Of a stretch of DNA of 64,000 nucleotides, positions 32,629 to 42,107 are shown piece after piece. The notes beneath the pieces were generated by a model. It was not told the DNA's origin, ran no database searches, and saw only the letters and a list, made by a program, of their open reading frames with translations. How positions within the stretch are numbered: the stretch's first letter is position 1; every line of letters starts with the position of its first letter. The translations under genes and the position numbers were made by a program. Location of the stretch: contig JAPPBN010000004.1 in the NCBI GenBank assembly GCA_026705025.1, positions 62,001 to 126,000 on the forward strand. The letters run 5' to 3'. The DNA comes from Bin125 sp026705025 (GTDB lineage Bacteria; Chloroflexota; Dehalococcoidia; Bin125).

Positions 32629-33132
32629 TCAGACGTCCTGCCCCGCTTCGAACTCCGACAGATCGATCGCCCGCCAACGACTCGGCGTCACCCTGAACAG
32701 CATCGGCGCCATCGACCGCGTCGATGCCATGTACTGGTCAACCGCTTCGTCATTGGCCGGGTCTCCGCGTCCCACATACTTGTCCACCAGTCGCCGCATG
32801 ATCGGCCAGGGATCGGCCTCCGCTTCAGTCAAGCGCTCGACGGTACCGTCAATCCCCACGTGCATCGCCGGCGGGCCTTCGACGTCGATACAGAGCGACA
32901 TCCGCGGATCATGCTGCAGGTGACGAACCCAGGTGCTGGTCTCGCCGCCCAGAAACCAGGCGTGCCCAGTCGGCGGACTGTGAATCGGATGGAAGTCGTC
33001 CGGCACCTCACCCTCCCACAGGTACCAGAGCGGGATCGTGTAGGGACTGCCGTCCCGACGAAGTGTCGCCAGGATCGCCGGCAGCGGCTCGTCCAGGAAG
33101 TCGCGCAGCGCTTGCGCTCGCATCTCGAACAT
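32629..33132 (-). CDS. PPOX-fold flavin/F420-binding protein, copy 3
   Basis: Protein of 167 aa, third member of the tandem set (AILATLRRDGSPYTIPLWYLW, PMLFRVTPSRWRAIDLSE). It starts 24 bases after the BKACE gene, with GAGGAG upstream, and is followed directly by copy 2. Divergence among the three copies suggests different substrates rather than recent duplication. Confidence 0.85.
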   Translation of the reverse strand: MFEMRAQALRDFLDEPLPAILATLRRDGSPYTIPLWYLWEGEVPDDFHPIHSPPTGHAWFLGGETSTWVRHLQHDPRMSLCIDVEGPPAMHVGIDGTVERLTEAEADPWPIMRRLVDKYVGRGDPANDEAVDQYMASTRSMAPMLFRVTPSRWRAIDLSEFEAGQDV

Positions 33133-33156
33133 CTCACACTCCTCTACTGCGGCCCC

Positions 33157-34074
33157 TTACTGCGGCGTTGAGGGCAGACCGAGCAGTTCACGCGCTTCGG
33201 TTGGCGACGCCACCGGACGCCCGACCTCATCGCACAACGACACCAGTTCCTCCAGCAGCTCCGAATTCGAGGGGGTTCGCTCGCCGTCCCAGAAGTCCTC
33301 CAGCCCCACCCGCACATGGCCGCCCTTCTCCAGGGCCAGCCGCGCTAATCCGCTGCCCACGACGTCTCCGCCCAGGACGGCGACCGACCATTCAAGGCCA
33401 GTGCCCTCAAGCATCGAGAGGTAGGCGTCGAGGCACGGCTCGTTGGGCAGCATCCCAAAGCCCAGCGGTCCGCGGCCGGTGCCGGCGAAGTAGAGCTTGA
33501 CCAGCGACCCGCTCGGCACCAGCCCCTTCGCGGCATAGGCGAGCACCACGCGCAGGAAACCCGGCTCGAAAATCGAGATACTCGCGCCCCGACCGATGCG
33601 GTTGGCCAGCGCGAACATCTGGCGGGCGTCGCGGTACGTGTTGATGTAGACCGCATCGACGTCGTTGGGCAGCCCCTCCGCATCGCTGCCGCCCAGCGCA
33701 ACGGATCCAGCGTCGATCAGGCTCTGGCCCAGCACCCCCGCCGCCTCCAGCGCGGCAATGTGGCTCAGCCGCACATGAATGTCGGTGCCCGGGCCGCCGC
33801 TCGCCTGCGTGGGATAGAAGATCGTGTCCGGCCGCTGGCTCAGCGCTGCACCCCACGCGTCGATGTAGGGCTGAGGATCATGCCAGCCGGCCCGCGAGCG
33901 CGAGCCCTCACCGATCACCTCGTCATCGTTGTGGTTGTGCACGATCGACGCACCGGCATCGACAGCGCGCACCGAATCCGCCGCGATCTCCTCAACCGAA
34001 CGAGGAGAGTTCGGATTTCGAGACTGCGGAGTCCCCCCATTGATCGCGGCCTCAATCACCACCGGCTTGGACAT
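33157..34074 (-). CDS. 3-keto-5-aminohexanoate cleavage enzyme family protein (BKACE/DUF849)
   Basis: Zinc-dependent enzymes of this family cleave beta-keto acids with acetyl-CoA. 305 aa from the ATG at 34074, which has GGAGGGGG upstream. Seen: VVIEAAINGG, the metal-binding His pair in IVHNHND, TQASGGPG in place of the usual NxSTGG loop, GMLPNEPC, and the C-terminal GGHVRVGLEDFWDG block with a ligand. The exact substrate is not predictable. It is upstream of three PPOX genes and an exporter, perhaps one catabolic unit. Confidence 0.85.
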   Translation of the reverse strand: MSKPVVIEAAINGGTPQSRNPNSPRSVEEIAADSVRAVDAGASIVHNHNDDEVIGEGSRSRAGWHDPQPYIDAWGAALSQRPDTIFYPTQASGGPGTDIHVRLSHIAALEAAGVLGQSLIDAGSVALGGSDAEGLPNDVDAVYINTYRDARQMFALANRIGRGASISIFEPGFLRVVLAYAAKGLVPSGSLVKLYFAGTGRGPLGFGMLPNEPCLDAYLSMLEGTGLEWSVAVLGGDVVGSGLARLALEKGGHVRVGLEDFWDGERTPSNSELLEELVSLCDEVGRPVASPTEARELLGLPSTPQ

Positions 34075-34280
34075 GATCCCCCTCCATCTCGGCACGCAGT
34101 CTAGGCGTACTGTCGAAGCGTGACCGCTCTGCGCACCGTCCGCCCAAGCGTTCACGGCAACGGTCTGCCTGACAACAAAGCAACGCGAATCCTCGTCGGA
34201 TTCGAAGAGTTCCATGGACAGGTTCGAGCCTTAAGCTGATGTGGTATGAAGTGTGAGTGCGGAGCGTGGGGACAAGTCAG

Positions 34281-34703
34281 ATGACTCGCCTTGCTGACGA
34301 GATTCGCGACCGCCGCGCACGCAGCTCATCGTTCGAGTACTTCTGCTTCACCGCCCCGCCACTTGCGGCGCTGGCACCCTTGGTCTGGTTCGGCGGCGGT
34401 GACGGCGCGGGGCAATCCTTGGCCATACCGATGCTCATCGGAGGATTGATCGGTGCTTTCTTCATCCTGTGCTCGGATCGCGAGCCAATGTTCAATCTCA
34501 ACGCACCTGGGGAGATTGTTGTGTCGCTCTTCCCGGCCGCAATCCTGTTTCTAGTGCTCAGTCCCGATTGGTGGGCGGTCGCGGCTATGGCAACATTCCA
34601 CTTGGTACAGGGAGAGATCGAACGCCGATCGCGGCCATCTACGAAACAGATACGAGTTCGAACTCATAACCTCCGCCAAAGACTCAGGCGGGTTGGTTCC
34701 TAG
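34281..34703 (+). CDS. Small membrane protein, function unknown
   Basis: Protein of 140 aa with three or four hydrophobic segments (PPLAALAPLVWFG, AIPMLIGGLIGAFFILC, EIVVSLFPAAILFLVL, WWAVAAMATFHLV) and a basic, Arg-rich C-terminus. The ATG at 34281 follows GGGGAC. It lies 49 bases before the luciferase-like gene. The base composition is somewhat less GC-rich than the flanking genes. No family recognised. Confidence 0.6.
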   Translation: MTRLADEIRDRRARSSSFEYFCFTAPPLAALAPLVWFGGGDGAGQSLAIPMLIGGLIGAFFILCSDREPMFNLNAPGEIVVSLFPAAILFLVLSPDWWAVAAMATFHLVQGEIERRSRPSTKQIRVRTHNLRQRLRRVGS

Positions 34704-34752
34704 CAATTTCGATCTCGATTTCCGATACTGCCGGAAAGCAAAGGACTTCACC

Positions 34753-36054
34753 ATGCTGATCGGCTACTTCACCGAACGCCCCTACCAGGACCCCCAGACC
34801 GGATTCTTCGGCGCCACCGGACTTGACCTGACCGACCTCGACGCCTCCAACTCGGCCTACGACCCGCGGGTCGGCTCGGAGCTCTATCACCGCTACCTCG
34901 ACGAGAAGATCTACGCCGAGGAGATGGGCTTCGACGCGCTCATGCTCAACGAGCACCACTCCACGCCCTTCTGCATGGGCTCGGTGATGAACGTCGAGGC
35001 GGCGATCCTCGCGCGAATCACCAAGAAGGCCAAAATTGTTCTGCTCGGCAACATCCTGCCGATCTGGGAAGACCCGCTCTGGCTGGCCGAGACCCTCGCC
35101 CAGATCGACATGATCTCCGAGGGCCGGCTGGTCACCGGCTGGGTCCGCGGCGGCGGGCGAGAGTCCGTCTCCCACAATGCCCAGGCGCCCTTCAACTGGG
35201 AGCGCTTCCAGGAGGCGCACGATTTCGTCGTCAAGGCCTGGTCGACGCCCGGCCCCTTCCGCTGGGAGGGCGAGCACTACAACTTCCGCTACGTCAACCC
35301 CTGGTCGCGTCCGATCCAGGATCCGCACCCGCAGATCTGGATCCCCGGGATCATGAGCCGCAACACGGTCAAGTGGACGGCCGAGCATCGCTACCCCTAC
35401 GTCATGCTGGCCACCGACCTCGAGCCGACCAAGCAGTCCTTTGCGTACTACGACGAAGTCGCCCAGGAGAACGGCTACGAGGCCGGCTCGGAGCATCACG
35501 GCTATCTGTTCAAGGTCCACGTAGACGAAACCGAGGAACTGGCCGAAGAGGCCGGCCGCCGCTACCTGCAGGGTCCCTCGAACCCCTTCCTCGAAGGCAA
35601 CCAAGGCGTGGTCAAGGCCAACCTGCAGAATCTACCCGGCCTGACCTCCCGCACCAACGTGCTGCCCACGATCCAGAACTTCGCCGCCGCCGCCTCACGC
35701 GGCCGGACCGCCGCCGCCGAGGCCGCCCTCGCCGCCCGCGAGCAGCAACAGCCCGAGGCCTCGGACATCTTCGGCTCCTACGAGGACCAGAAACAGCGCA
35801 TGACCATCATCACGGGCACGCCCAAGACCGTGATTCCCAAAATCCGTCACGTGCTCGAATACCTCCGCCCCGGCCAGATCTTCTTCTGGGACGGCGACGG
35901 CGCGATGACCCACCAGGACTCGATGCGATCGCTGCGCCTGTTTGGAGAGGAAGTCATCCCGGCTACGAGAGAAATCGCCAAGGAACTCGACCTCAAGTCA
36001 GCCTTCGAGGTCGACACCAAGACCGGCGAAGACCTCACCGTCGCCGCCGACTGA
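34753..36054 (+). CDS. Luciferase-like (LLM class) flavin-dependent oxidoreductase
   Basis: Protein of 433 aa, the bacterial-luciferase TIM-barrel fold that uses FMNH2 or F420. Typical sequences: MLNEHHSTPF near residue 65, ARITKKAKIVLLGNILPIWEDPLWLAETLA, and GRLVTGWVRGGGRE. It is longer than the classic about 330 aa because of an Ala-rich insert (AAAEAALAAREQQQPEA) before the C-terminal helix. The ATG at 34753 begins exactly at the first barrel strand. It is followed after 6 bases by a Gfo/Idh/MocA gene. Substrate unknown. Confidence 0.88.
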   Translation: MLIGYFTERPYQDPQTGFFGATGLDLTDLDASNSAYDPRVGSELYHRYLDEKIYAEEMGFDALMLNEHHSTPFCMGSVMNVEAAILARITKKAKIVLLGNILPIWEDPLWLAETLAQIDMISEGRLVTGWVRGGGRESVSHNAQAPFNWERFQEAHDFVVKAWSTPGPFRWEGEHYNFRYVNPWSRPIQDPHPQIWIPGIMSRNTVKWTAEHRYPYVMLATDLEPTKQSFAYYDEVAQENGYEAGSEHHGYLFKVHVDETEELAEEAGRRYLQGPSNPFLEGNQGVVKANLQNLPGLTSRTNVLPTIQNFAAAASRGRTAAAEAALAAREQQQPEASDIFGSYEDQKQRMTIITGTPKTVIPKIRHVLEYLRPGQIFFWDGDGAMTHQDSMRSLRLFGEEVIPATREIAKELDLKSAFEVDTKTGEDLTVAAD

Positions 36055-36060
36055 GCCGCG

Positions 36061-37122
36061 ATGACCACAAACGAACCGAAGCGAGTCGGCGTCTTCGGGA
36101 CGGGCTGGGGCACCCGGGTCTCCGTCCCCGCCTTCCGCGCCGCCGGCTGGGAGGTCGCCGCCCTCTGGAGCCGCAAGCCCGAACGCGCCGCGATGATGGC
36201 GGAGCAACTGGAGATCCCCTTCGCCACGCACGAAGCGCCCGCGCTGCTCGACCGGCCCGAGATCGACGCAGTCGCAATCCACACCCCGCCGCACATGCAC
36301 CTCGACCTTTGCCGCGCCGCCTTCGCCGCCGGCAAGCACGTCCTGGTCGACAAACCGTTCGCGACCAACGTCGATGACGCGCGCCAGCTCGCCGCCGCCG
36401 CTGAGAATTCCAGTCTGACTGCGATGGTCAACTACGAGTTCCGCTATGCCCCGCTCCGCGCACGAGTAGCGGAACTGTTGCAGCAGGGCGCCATCGGCGA
36501 AGTCCGACATGCCAGCATTGACCTGCACATGACCAATCCCATGATCCAGATGGATCGCCCCTGGCGGCTCGACCCAGCCCACGGCGGCGGACTGTTGAAC
36601 GAGATGGGTTCGCACGCCATCGATCGTTTCCGCCAGTGGTTCGGAGACATCGCCTCCGTCTCGGCACAGTTCGCGTCCTTCCCGCCAGAGGGCTTGGACC
36701 CCTCCTTCACCACGGAGGATCAAGTCAACGCCAGCTTCACATTCGACTCGGGCGCCTCAGCCGCGCTGTCGATGAGCTGGGTCTCCGATCCGCCCCTGGG
36801 CCTACATATCGTGATCACAGGTTCGGACGGCGTGATCCTGGCCACCTCGCCCGGCAGCATGCTGTCTGAGGGTGAGGTGAAGATCGGCAAGGCCGGAGAC
36901 AGCCAGCTCACCGCAATCCAGGCGCCCGCTCTGGACTCCGATGACCTGCCTGCAGACGCCGTGGGCACCTCCGCACGGCTGATTCAGGCATTCGCAACGG
37001 GCATCGAAACGGGTAACTCGCCCGCGCCAAACTTCACCGACGGCCTGCACTCACAGATCGCAATCGACGCAATGCGCGAATCCGCGTCGGCCCGCCAGGT
37101 GTTGCCGATCGAGCGGGAGTAA
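36061..37122 (+). CDS. Gfo/Idh/MocA family oxidoreductase
   Basis: NAD(P)-dependent oxidoreductase of 353 aa. The Rossmann start VGVFGTGWGTRVSVPAFRAAGWEV, HTPPHMHLDLCRAAFAAGKHVLVDKPFA (the conserved EKP-type motif reads DKP) and the HGGGLLNEMGSHAIDRF block are typical. The substrate is usually a sugar or polyol; it cannot be told here. Probably co-transcribed with the luciferase-like gene 6 bases upstream. Confidence 0.9.
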   Translation: MTTNEPKRVGVFGTGWGTRVSVPAFRAAGWEVAALWSRKPERAAMMAEQLEIPFATHEAPALLDRPEIDAVAIHTPPHMHLDLCRAAFAAGKHVLVDKPFATNVDDARQLAAAAENSSLTAMVNYEFRYAPLRARVAELLQQGAIGEVRHASIDLHMTNPMIQMDRPWRLDPAHGGGLLNEMGSHAIDRFRQWFGDIASVSAQFASFPPEGLDPSFTTEDQVNASFTFDSGASAALSMSWVSDPPLGLHIVITGSDGVILATSPGSMLSEGEVKIGKAGDSQLTAIQAPALDSDDLPADAVGTSARLIQAFATGIETGNSPAPNFTDGLHSQIAIDAMRESASARQVLPIERE

Positions 37123-37138
37123 CAGCGGAGAAAGACTG

Positions 37139-38116
37139 CTAACGCAAGTCCTCCACGATCTCCGCCAGCTCCGCCATCGCCTGCATCTGCTGGTCCGGAG
37201 GGACGTCCCAGTTCGGAGTCCGGTAGGCGGGGATGCTCAGCGCGTGCTCGAGACCGGCCTCTTCGTACTGGCCCAGGGTGTCGACGATCTCGTCGCGCGA
37301 GCCGCCGACCACGGCCGGGAAGCCTCGCACCGAATCGGCGTCGCCGTCGAGCAGCACCATCGGTCCGAGCATCGAGATCTCCAGCTCCGACATGTCGCGG
37401 CCGACGCGTTCCATCTCTTCCTCGACGATGGACAGTTCCTCGCGGATCTGGTCGGGTTCCGAGGTGATCGTGTGATAGCCCGTTCCGTATCGCGCGACGC
37501 GTCGCGCCGCGATTCGGCCCTTACCGCCGATCCAGACGGGGACATGGGGCTGCTGGTAACAGCCCGAGAGACCGCCCAGGTTCTCAAACTGGCGGAAATG
37601 GCCCTCGTGCGAGATCGGTTCGCGGTTGACGCCGTTGGTCCAGGCGCTGATCGCAATCGTCATCCACTCGTCGGTCAGCGCGCCGCGTCGATCGAACGGT
37701 TCGCCGCCCAGGCCGAGCGCCTCGAATTCCTCCTCCATCCAACCCACACCGATCCCAAGCAGCACCCGTCCCTCGGACAGTTGGTCGATCGTCGCGATCG
37801 CCTGCGCCTGGTAGAGCGGGTCGCGGTACGGCACGATCAGGACCGACGTGCCGATCTGGATCTCTGAGGTCCTCACAGCGACCGCCGACATCACGGCCAA
37901 CGGGTCCATGATGTCCTGGTGAAAGGCGAAACCGGCCACGCCGGAGTCGTTGTATGGATACCTCGACTTAATTGCTGCGGGCATGAAGATGTGATCATGC
38001 ACCCAGACCGAGTCGAAGCCCAGCAGTTCTGCGCGTTCCGCTACGTCGACGACATCGTTGATGTCGCCGAACTTGCCGGCGGTGCCAAAGTTGCCGATCG
38101 GGATTCCAAACTTCAT
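37139..38116 (-). CDS. Luciferase-like F420/FMN-dependent oxidoreductase, tandem copy A
   Basis: Protein of 325 aa. Seen: VWVHDHIFMPAAIKSRYPYN, VLIVPYRDPLYQAQAIATIDQLSEGR and the GIGVGWMEEEFEALG loop, all typical of the F420-type branch of the luciferase-like family. AGGAGCAAGACG precedes the ATG. It lies 15 bases downstream of its paralogue, which shares the same blocks, so the two form one unit. Confidence 0.88.
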   Translation of the reverse strand: MKFGIPIGNFGTAGKFGDINDVVDVAERAELLGFDSVWVHDHIFMPAAIKSRYPYNDSGVAGFAFHQDIMDPLAVMSAVAVRTSEIQIGTSVLIVPYRDPLYQAQAIATIDQLSEGRVLLGIGVGWMEEEFEALGLGGEPFDRRGALTDEWMTIAISAWTNGVNREPISHEGHFRQFENLGGLSGCYQQPHVPVWIGGKGRIAARRVARYGTGYHTITSEPDQIREELSIVEEEMERVGRDMSELEISMLGPMVLLDGDADSVRGFPAVVGGSRDEIVDTLGQYEEAGLEHALSIPAYRTPNWDVPPDQQMQAMAELAEIVEDLR

Positions 38117-38131
38117 CGTCTTGCTCCTCGA

Positions 38132-39106
38132 CTAGGCGAATGCCGGCAATATCTCGTCGGAGACGAACTGCATGCTGTTCAGCACCCGCTCGACCGTCGT
38201 GTCCCCCTCAGGGTTCACCATCATCGGCGTTGCGATCAGGTGCTCGACGCCGACACGGCCGAACGCGAGCAAATCCGAGGCAATCTGGTCGGGCGAGCCG
38301 TGCAGCAGCGGCCGATCGTCCTCGTCCAATGACGTCATTGACGGACGCAGGTTCTGCAGTAGCTGAATCTCCAACTCGTCGGGGTCGCGGCGGTCGCGCT
38401 CGCAGGCATTGCGCACGCCCTCGACCTCGACCGCCATGTTCTCGACCGTCTGGAAGGCGGCGTGGTAGCCATCGCCATAGCGTGAGGCTCTGCGCCAGGC
38501 GTTGATCCCGTTGCCTCCGATCACGATGGGAATTGTGCCGCCGTCTTCGCGACGGTCCGGTTTGGGATAGGCGCCGACATTGTGGAACTCGACGAACTGT
38601 CCGTGGAACGAGGACGGTCCGGGATTGGTCCACATCTCGCGCATCGCCCGCAGGTACTCGTTGGTCACCGCTCCGCGGCGGCGATAGTGGACTTCGGTCA
38701 GTCCCAGTGCTTCGAACTCTTCGCGCATCCAGCCGACGCCTGCGCCCAGCACGATCCGCCCACCCGAGATCTGGTCGGCGGCGGCCAGCATCTTGGCCAC
38801 GACGGCGGGATGGCGATACGGAATCACGAGCACCGAACAGCCGATCTCGACCGACTGCGTGGCCTCCGCCAGGGCGCACATGACGACCAGTGGATCGAAG
38901 CACTGAATCGTCGACGGCGCGGGAAACTCGCCCAGATCGTTGTAGGGATAGCGAGACTCAATCTGGGTCGGCACGACGATGTGATCGTTGGTCCAGACCG
39001 AGTCGAAGCCCAGGTCCTCGGCCGCCTGCGCGACATCGATGCAGGCATTGGGACCCGACTCGTCATTGAATCCATTCATATTGCCGACGCCGACGCCAAA
39101 TCTCAT
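38132..39106 (-). CDS. Luciferase-like F420/FMN-dependent oxidoreductase, tandem copy B
   Basis: Protein of 324 aa from the ATG at 39106 (AGGTGGTGAAC upstream); a longer open frame upstream has no supporting signal. The core blocks VWTNDHIVVPTQIESRYPYN, VLVIPYRHPAVVAKMLAAADQISGGR and GAGVGWMREEFEALG parallel copy A closely. Probably catalyses a hydride-transfer or oxygenation reaction on an organic substrate. Confidence 0.88.
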   Translation of the reverse strand: MRFGVGVGNMNGFNDESGPNACIDVAQAAEDLGFDSVWTNDHIVVPTQIESRYPYNDLGEFPAPSTIQCFDPLVVMCALAEATQSVEIGCSVLVIPYRHPAVVAKMLAAADQISGGRIVLGAGVGWMREEFEALGLTEVHYRRRGAVTNEYLRAMREMWTNPGPSSFHGQFVEFHNVGAYPKPDRREDGGTIPIVIGGNGINAWRRASRYGDGYHAAFQTVENMAVEVEGVRNACERDRRDPDELEIQLLQNLRPSMTSLDEDDRPLLHGSPDQIASDLLAFGRVGVEHLIATPMMVNPEGDTTVERVLNSMQFVSDEILPAFA

Positions 39107-39215
39107 GTTCACCACCTGCGCTCTCGTACCCGGCCGTGTTGTTCGTGAATGGTACGCCTTCGTGGATACACTGAGCCGCAGGACATGATGGTTGGGCAGG
39201 AAGGTCGGGAGCGAC

Positions 39216-40268
39216 GTGTCTGAGTGGGCCAGGGGCGATCGACCGCTCGCGACCGAACAGCCGGCAGCACCAGCACGAGTGCCGCCTGCAGAATCGGCGT
39301 CGTTGCCTACTCCGGCCGTGGCGCAGGACTCTCCCTTTGCTGCACTTCGCAAGGAGATAGGCCGCGTGATTGTCGGCCAGGAAGGGCTGGTCGCTCGGCT
39401 CCTGATCGCGCTGCTCTGTGACGGTCATTGCCTCGTCGAGGGTGTTCCCGGGCTCGCCAAATCGCTGACCGTTTCGACTCTCGCCGGATGTCTCGATGCT
39501 GGCTACGCACGACTCCAGTTCACGCCCGACCTGTTGCCCGCCGACCTGACCGGTTCGGAGGTCTACAACGCCGCCGAGTCGAAGTTCGAAGTGCGCCAAG
39601 GGCCAATCTTCACAAACATTCTGCTCGCTGATGAAATCAATCGCGCTCCCGCCAAGGTGCAATCTGCGCTGCTCGAGGCGATGCAGGAGCGTCAGGTTTC
39701 TATTGGCGGCCAGACGTTCCCGCTTCCCGCTCCATTCCTCGTGCTGGCCACGCAGAATCCGATTGAACAGGAAGGCACCTATCCCCTGCCGGAGGCGCAA
39801 CTCGACCGCTTCCTGTTGAATGTGCGGGTCGACTATCCGGGCGAGCTGGACGAACGCGAAGTGCTCGACCGCACGCTGACCGGAGAGATTCAGGCGGTCA
39901 ACCCGGTACTGGCCCTGCCAGACGTCGTGGAGGCGCGGAGGTCCGTGGGCCTGGTCCGAATGGAACCAGAGCTGCGCGATTACATCGTCCAGCTGGTTCG
40001 CTCGACCCGGTCGCCCGGCCGGCAGGTACGAGAGCTGACGGCCTATGTCGAATTCGGCGCCTCGCCACGGGCGACGACGGCACTGGCGACCAGCGCCCGG
40101 GCTGTGGCCTGGCTGTCGGGCCGTGACTACGCCACGCCCGACGACGTCAAGGCAATGGCGCTGGACGCGCTGCGCCACCGAATTGTCTTGAGCTATGAGG
40201 CCGAGGCAGACCAGGTGACGGCTGACGATGTGATCGCGCGCTTGCTCACGGCGCTGCCACTGCCCTAG
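39216..40268 (+). CDS. MoxR-family AAA+ ATPase (first module)
   Basis: Protein of about 350 aa. Walker A is GVPGLAKS, Walker B LLADEIN, and AQLDRFLLN plus the C-terminal lid with GASPRATTAL are typical of MoxR. MoxR ATPases act as chaperones that assemble or activate complexes together with VWA proteins. GTG at 39216 (GGGAG upstream) is preferred; an upstream TTG at 39192 would add 8 residues. The N-terminus has a disordered Ala/Pro-rich tail. It heads a five-gene operon. Confidence 0.9.
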   Translation: MSEWARGDRPLATEQPAAPARVPPAESASLPTPAVAQDSPFAALRKEIGRVIVGQEGLVARLLIALLCDGHCLVEGVPGLAKSLTVSTLAGCLDAGYARLQFTPDLLPADLTGSEVYNAAESKFEVRQGPIFTNILLADEINRAPAKVQSALLEAMQERQVSIGGQTFPLPAPFLVLATQNPIEQEGTYPLPEAQLDRFLLNVRVDYPGELDEREVLDRTLTGEIQAVNPVLALPDVVEARRSVGLVRMEPELRDYIVQLVRSTRSPGRQVRELTAYVEFGASPRATTALATSARAVAWLSGRDYATPDDVKAMALDALRHRIVLSYEAEADQVTADDVIARLLTALPLP

Positions 40269-40275
40269 GTCTGTC

Positions 40276-41226
40276 ATGTCCCGCCTGCAACGGATTCGCG
40301 AGTGGATCGCTCCTCCAATGACGGAGGTCAGTTCTCCGGCGCCCTCCCTGGACGAGATTCGCCGCCAGGTGCGGCACATCGAAGTCCGCGCCCGCCGCGC
40401 CCTGCGCGACGAGCTGGCTGGCGAGTATCGAACCGCCTTTCGCGGACGGGGTCTCGAGTTTGCCGAGTTGCAGCCCTACAACCCTGGCGACGATGTCCGC
40501 TCGATCGACTGGAAAGCCACAGCCAGGTTGCGGACCCCGGTCGTTCGCCGCTACGTCGAAGAGCGCGAACAAACGGTCCTGATCCTGGTCGACGTCTCCG
40601 GCTCGATGGGTTACGCCGCTTCGGGACCGTCGGTGCGGGACCGGGCGGTCGAGATCGCCGGCGTACTGGGACTGGCGGCGGCAGCGGCGAACGATGTGGT
40701 CGGCGTGGCGGCGTTTGCGACCGATGTCGTCCTGGCTGTGCCTCCGGCCAAGGGATCGAGCCACGTCCTACGCATGCTGCGCGACCTGCTCACGTTGCGA
40801 GCCGGGGGTCGGACCGAACTGGCTCGCGCGCTGCGCTACGCCGGTCGCGTGATGCGCAAACGCGGAGTCGTGATCGTCATTTCGGACTACGTCGCCACTC
40901 ATCCGGATCACGTCTGGGAGCCCGCGCTGGCCCAGCTCAGCCGACGGCATGATGTGGTGGCCGTTTGCCTGCGCGACGCACGCGAGACGCGACTGGCGGC
41001 CGCCGCCGGGAGCGCGATTGTGCATTGGGGCGGGGCGGAGCGCGGGGACTTGCTGCTGGCCGACCATGGCATCTCAGAGACTCAGGAGCGGGAACTGGCC
41101 AGCGAACGTCGCCAAATGCTCGACCGACTTCGCCAGTGTGGCTGCGACGCCGTCATGATCGACACCGACGAGGATTGGATTGCGGTTCTCGTTGGACTCT
41201 TCCGCCAGCGTCGGAGTCGGCAGTGA
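40276..41226 (+). CDS. DUF58 domain protein (first module)
   Basis: Protein of 316 aa. The DUF58 block (FRGRGLEFAELQPYNPGDDVRSIDWKATAR) leads into a VWA-like domain with an intact MIDAS start DVSGSM. The family works with MoxR ATPases. It starts 7 bases after the MoxR stop and its stop overlaps the next start (GTGA). No membrane segment is visible, unlike the second DUF58 protein here. Confidence 0.88.
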   Translation: MSRLQRIREWIAPPMTEVSSPAPSLDEIRRQVRHIEVRARRALRDELAGEYRTAFRGRGLEFAELQPYNPGDDVRSIDWKATARLRTPVVRRYVEEREQTVLILVDVSGSMGYAASGPSVRDRAVEIAGVLGLAAAAANDVVGVAAFATDVVLAVPPAKGSSHVLRMLRDLLTLRAGGRTELARALRYAGRVMRKRGVVIVISDYVATHPDHVWEPALAQLSRRHDVVAVCLRDARETRLAAAAGSAIVHWGGAERGDLLLADHGISETQERELASERRQMLDRLRQCGCDAVMIDTDEDWIAVLVGLFRQRRSRQ

Positions 41227-42107
41227 AGCACGCTGGCCTGGGGTTGCTGCTCCTGCTCGCAGCTGTGTTGCCGACGGCGGTCGCCATTGCCCAAGAGCCC
41301 GCAGCGACGGTGTCCATCGTGCCCGACGGCGAACTGACCGTGGGTGATCCCGTCGAAGTGCGGGTCAGGATCAGTCACGAACCAGGCGATCGTGTGCTGA
41401 TGGACGGGTCGGTCGTGCAGATGGGCGGCATGGAACCGGCGGCGCCGGTGATTACCGAAGTCAGCGAGACCGAGACCTTGGTCGTCTTCCAAACCCGGGC
41501 ATTCGCCTCCGGCCGATTCGACGCGGAACTGCCCGTGATTCCCGTTCAGCGTGCCGACCAATCGCAGACCGAGCTTCCCTTGCGCCCGCTATCGATCACG
41601 ATCAGCTCGGTGCTGGATGGGCAATCCGAGCCCCGCCCAATCAGCGGTCCGGAGCTGCTTGACGGTGATCGCCGCAGCTTCACACCGTGGATCGTGGGAA
41701 TCATCGGGATCGGCCTCGGATTCGTGCTGACCACCCTGGTTCGACGCCGATTTCGACGGTCGCCCGTGACGGTCACGACCGATGGAACGGAGGCTGCGGT
41801 CACGCAGCCCGTAGGGCTTGAACCGGACGCCACGCTGGATCCGGCGGAGCAATGCCGACAGCTGGCGACGTCCGTCCGCTCACGCCTGGCCGAGGACTGG
41901 TCGCTGCCGGCATCGGCGCTGACATCATCGGAGATTGGTCCGGCGCTGGCTGCCGTCGGAGCGCCCGGCGTGGTCGTCCTTCGAGTCACACGCCTGCTGG
42001 AAGCCTGCGACCGCGTCCAGTTTGGCGGTGAACTGCCCGGCCCCGATCGTGTGAGCGGCTACGTGCAACTGGCGGAGTCGATCTGGTCGGACGGAGACTC
42101 GTCGTGA
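41223..42107 (+). CDS. BatD-like secreted/membrane protein
   Basis: Protein of 294 aa. Signal peptide at residues 1-22 (LGLLLLLAAVLPTAVAIAQ), an extracellular beta-sandwich (about 25-140), a membrane helix (WIVGIIGIGLGFVLTTLV, near 160), and a cytoplasmic C-terminus. This is the layout of BatD and DUF4381 proteins that occur in MoxR operons. GTG start overlaps the DUF58 stop. Family assignment is by context and topology more than sequence motif. Confidence 0.7.
   Translation: MKHAGLGLLLLLAAVLPTAVAIAQEPAATVSIVPDGELTVGDPVEVRVRISHEPGDRVLMDGSVVQMGGMEPAAPVITEVSETETLVVFQTRAFASGRFDAELPVIPVQRADQSQTELPLRPLSITISSVLDGQSEPRPISGPELLDGDRRSFTPWIVGIIGIGLGFVLTTLVRRRFRRSPVTVTTDGTEAAVTQPVGLEPDATLDPAEQCRQLATSVRSRLAEDWSLPASALTSSEIGPALAAVGAPGVVVLRVTRLLEACDRVQFGGELPGPDRVSGYVQLAESIWSDGDSS

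Noticed and set aside
39063..40379. Minus-strand open frame opposite the first MoxR gene
   Set aside because: The plus-strand MoxR has all AAA+ motifs and this frame has none.
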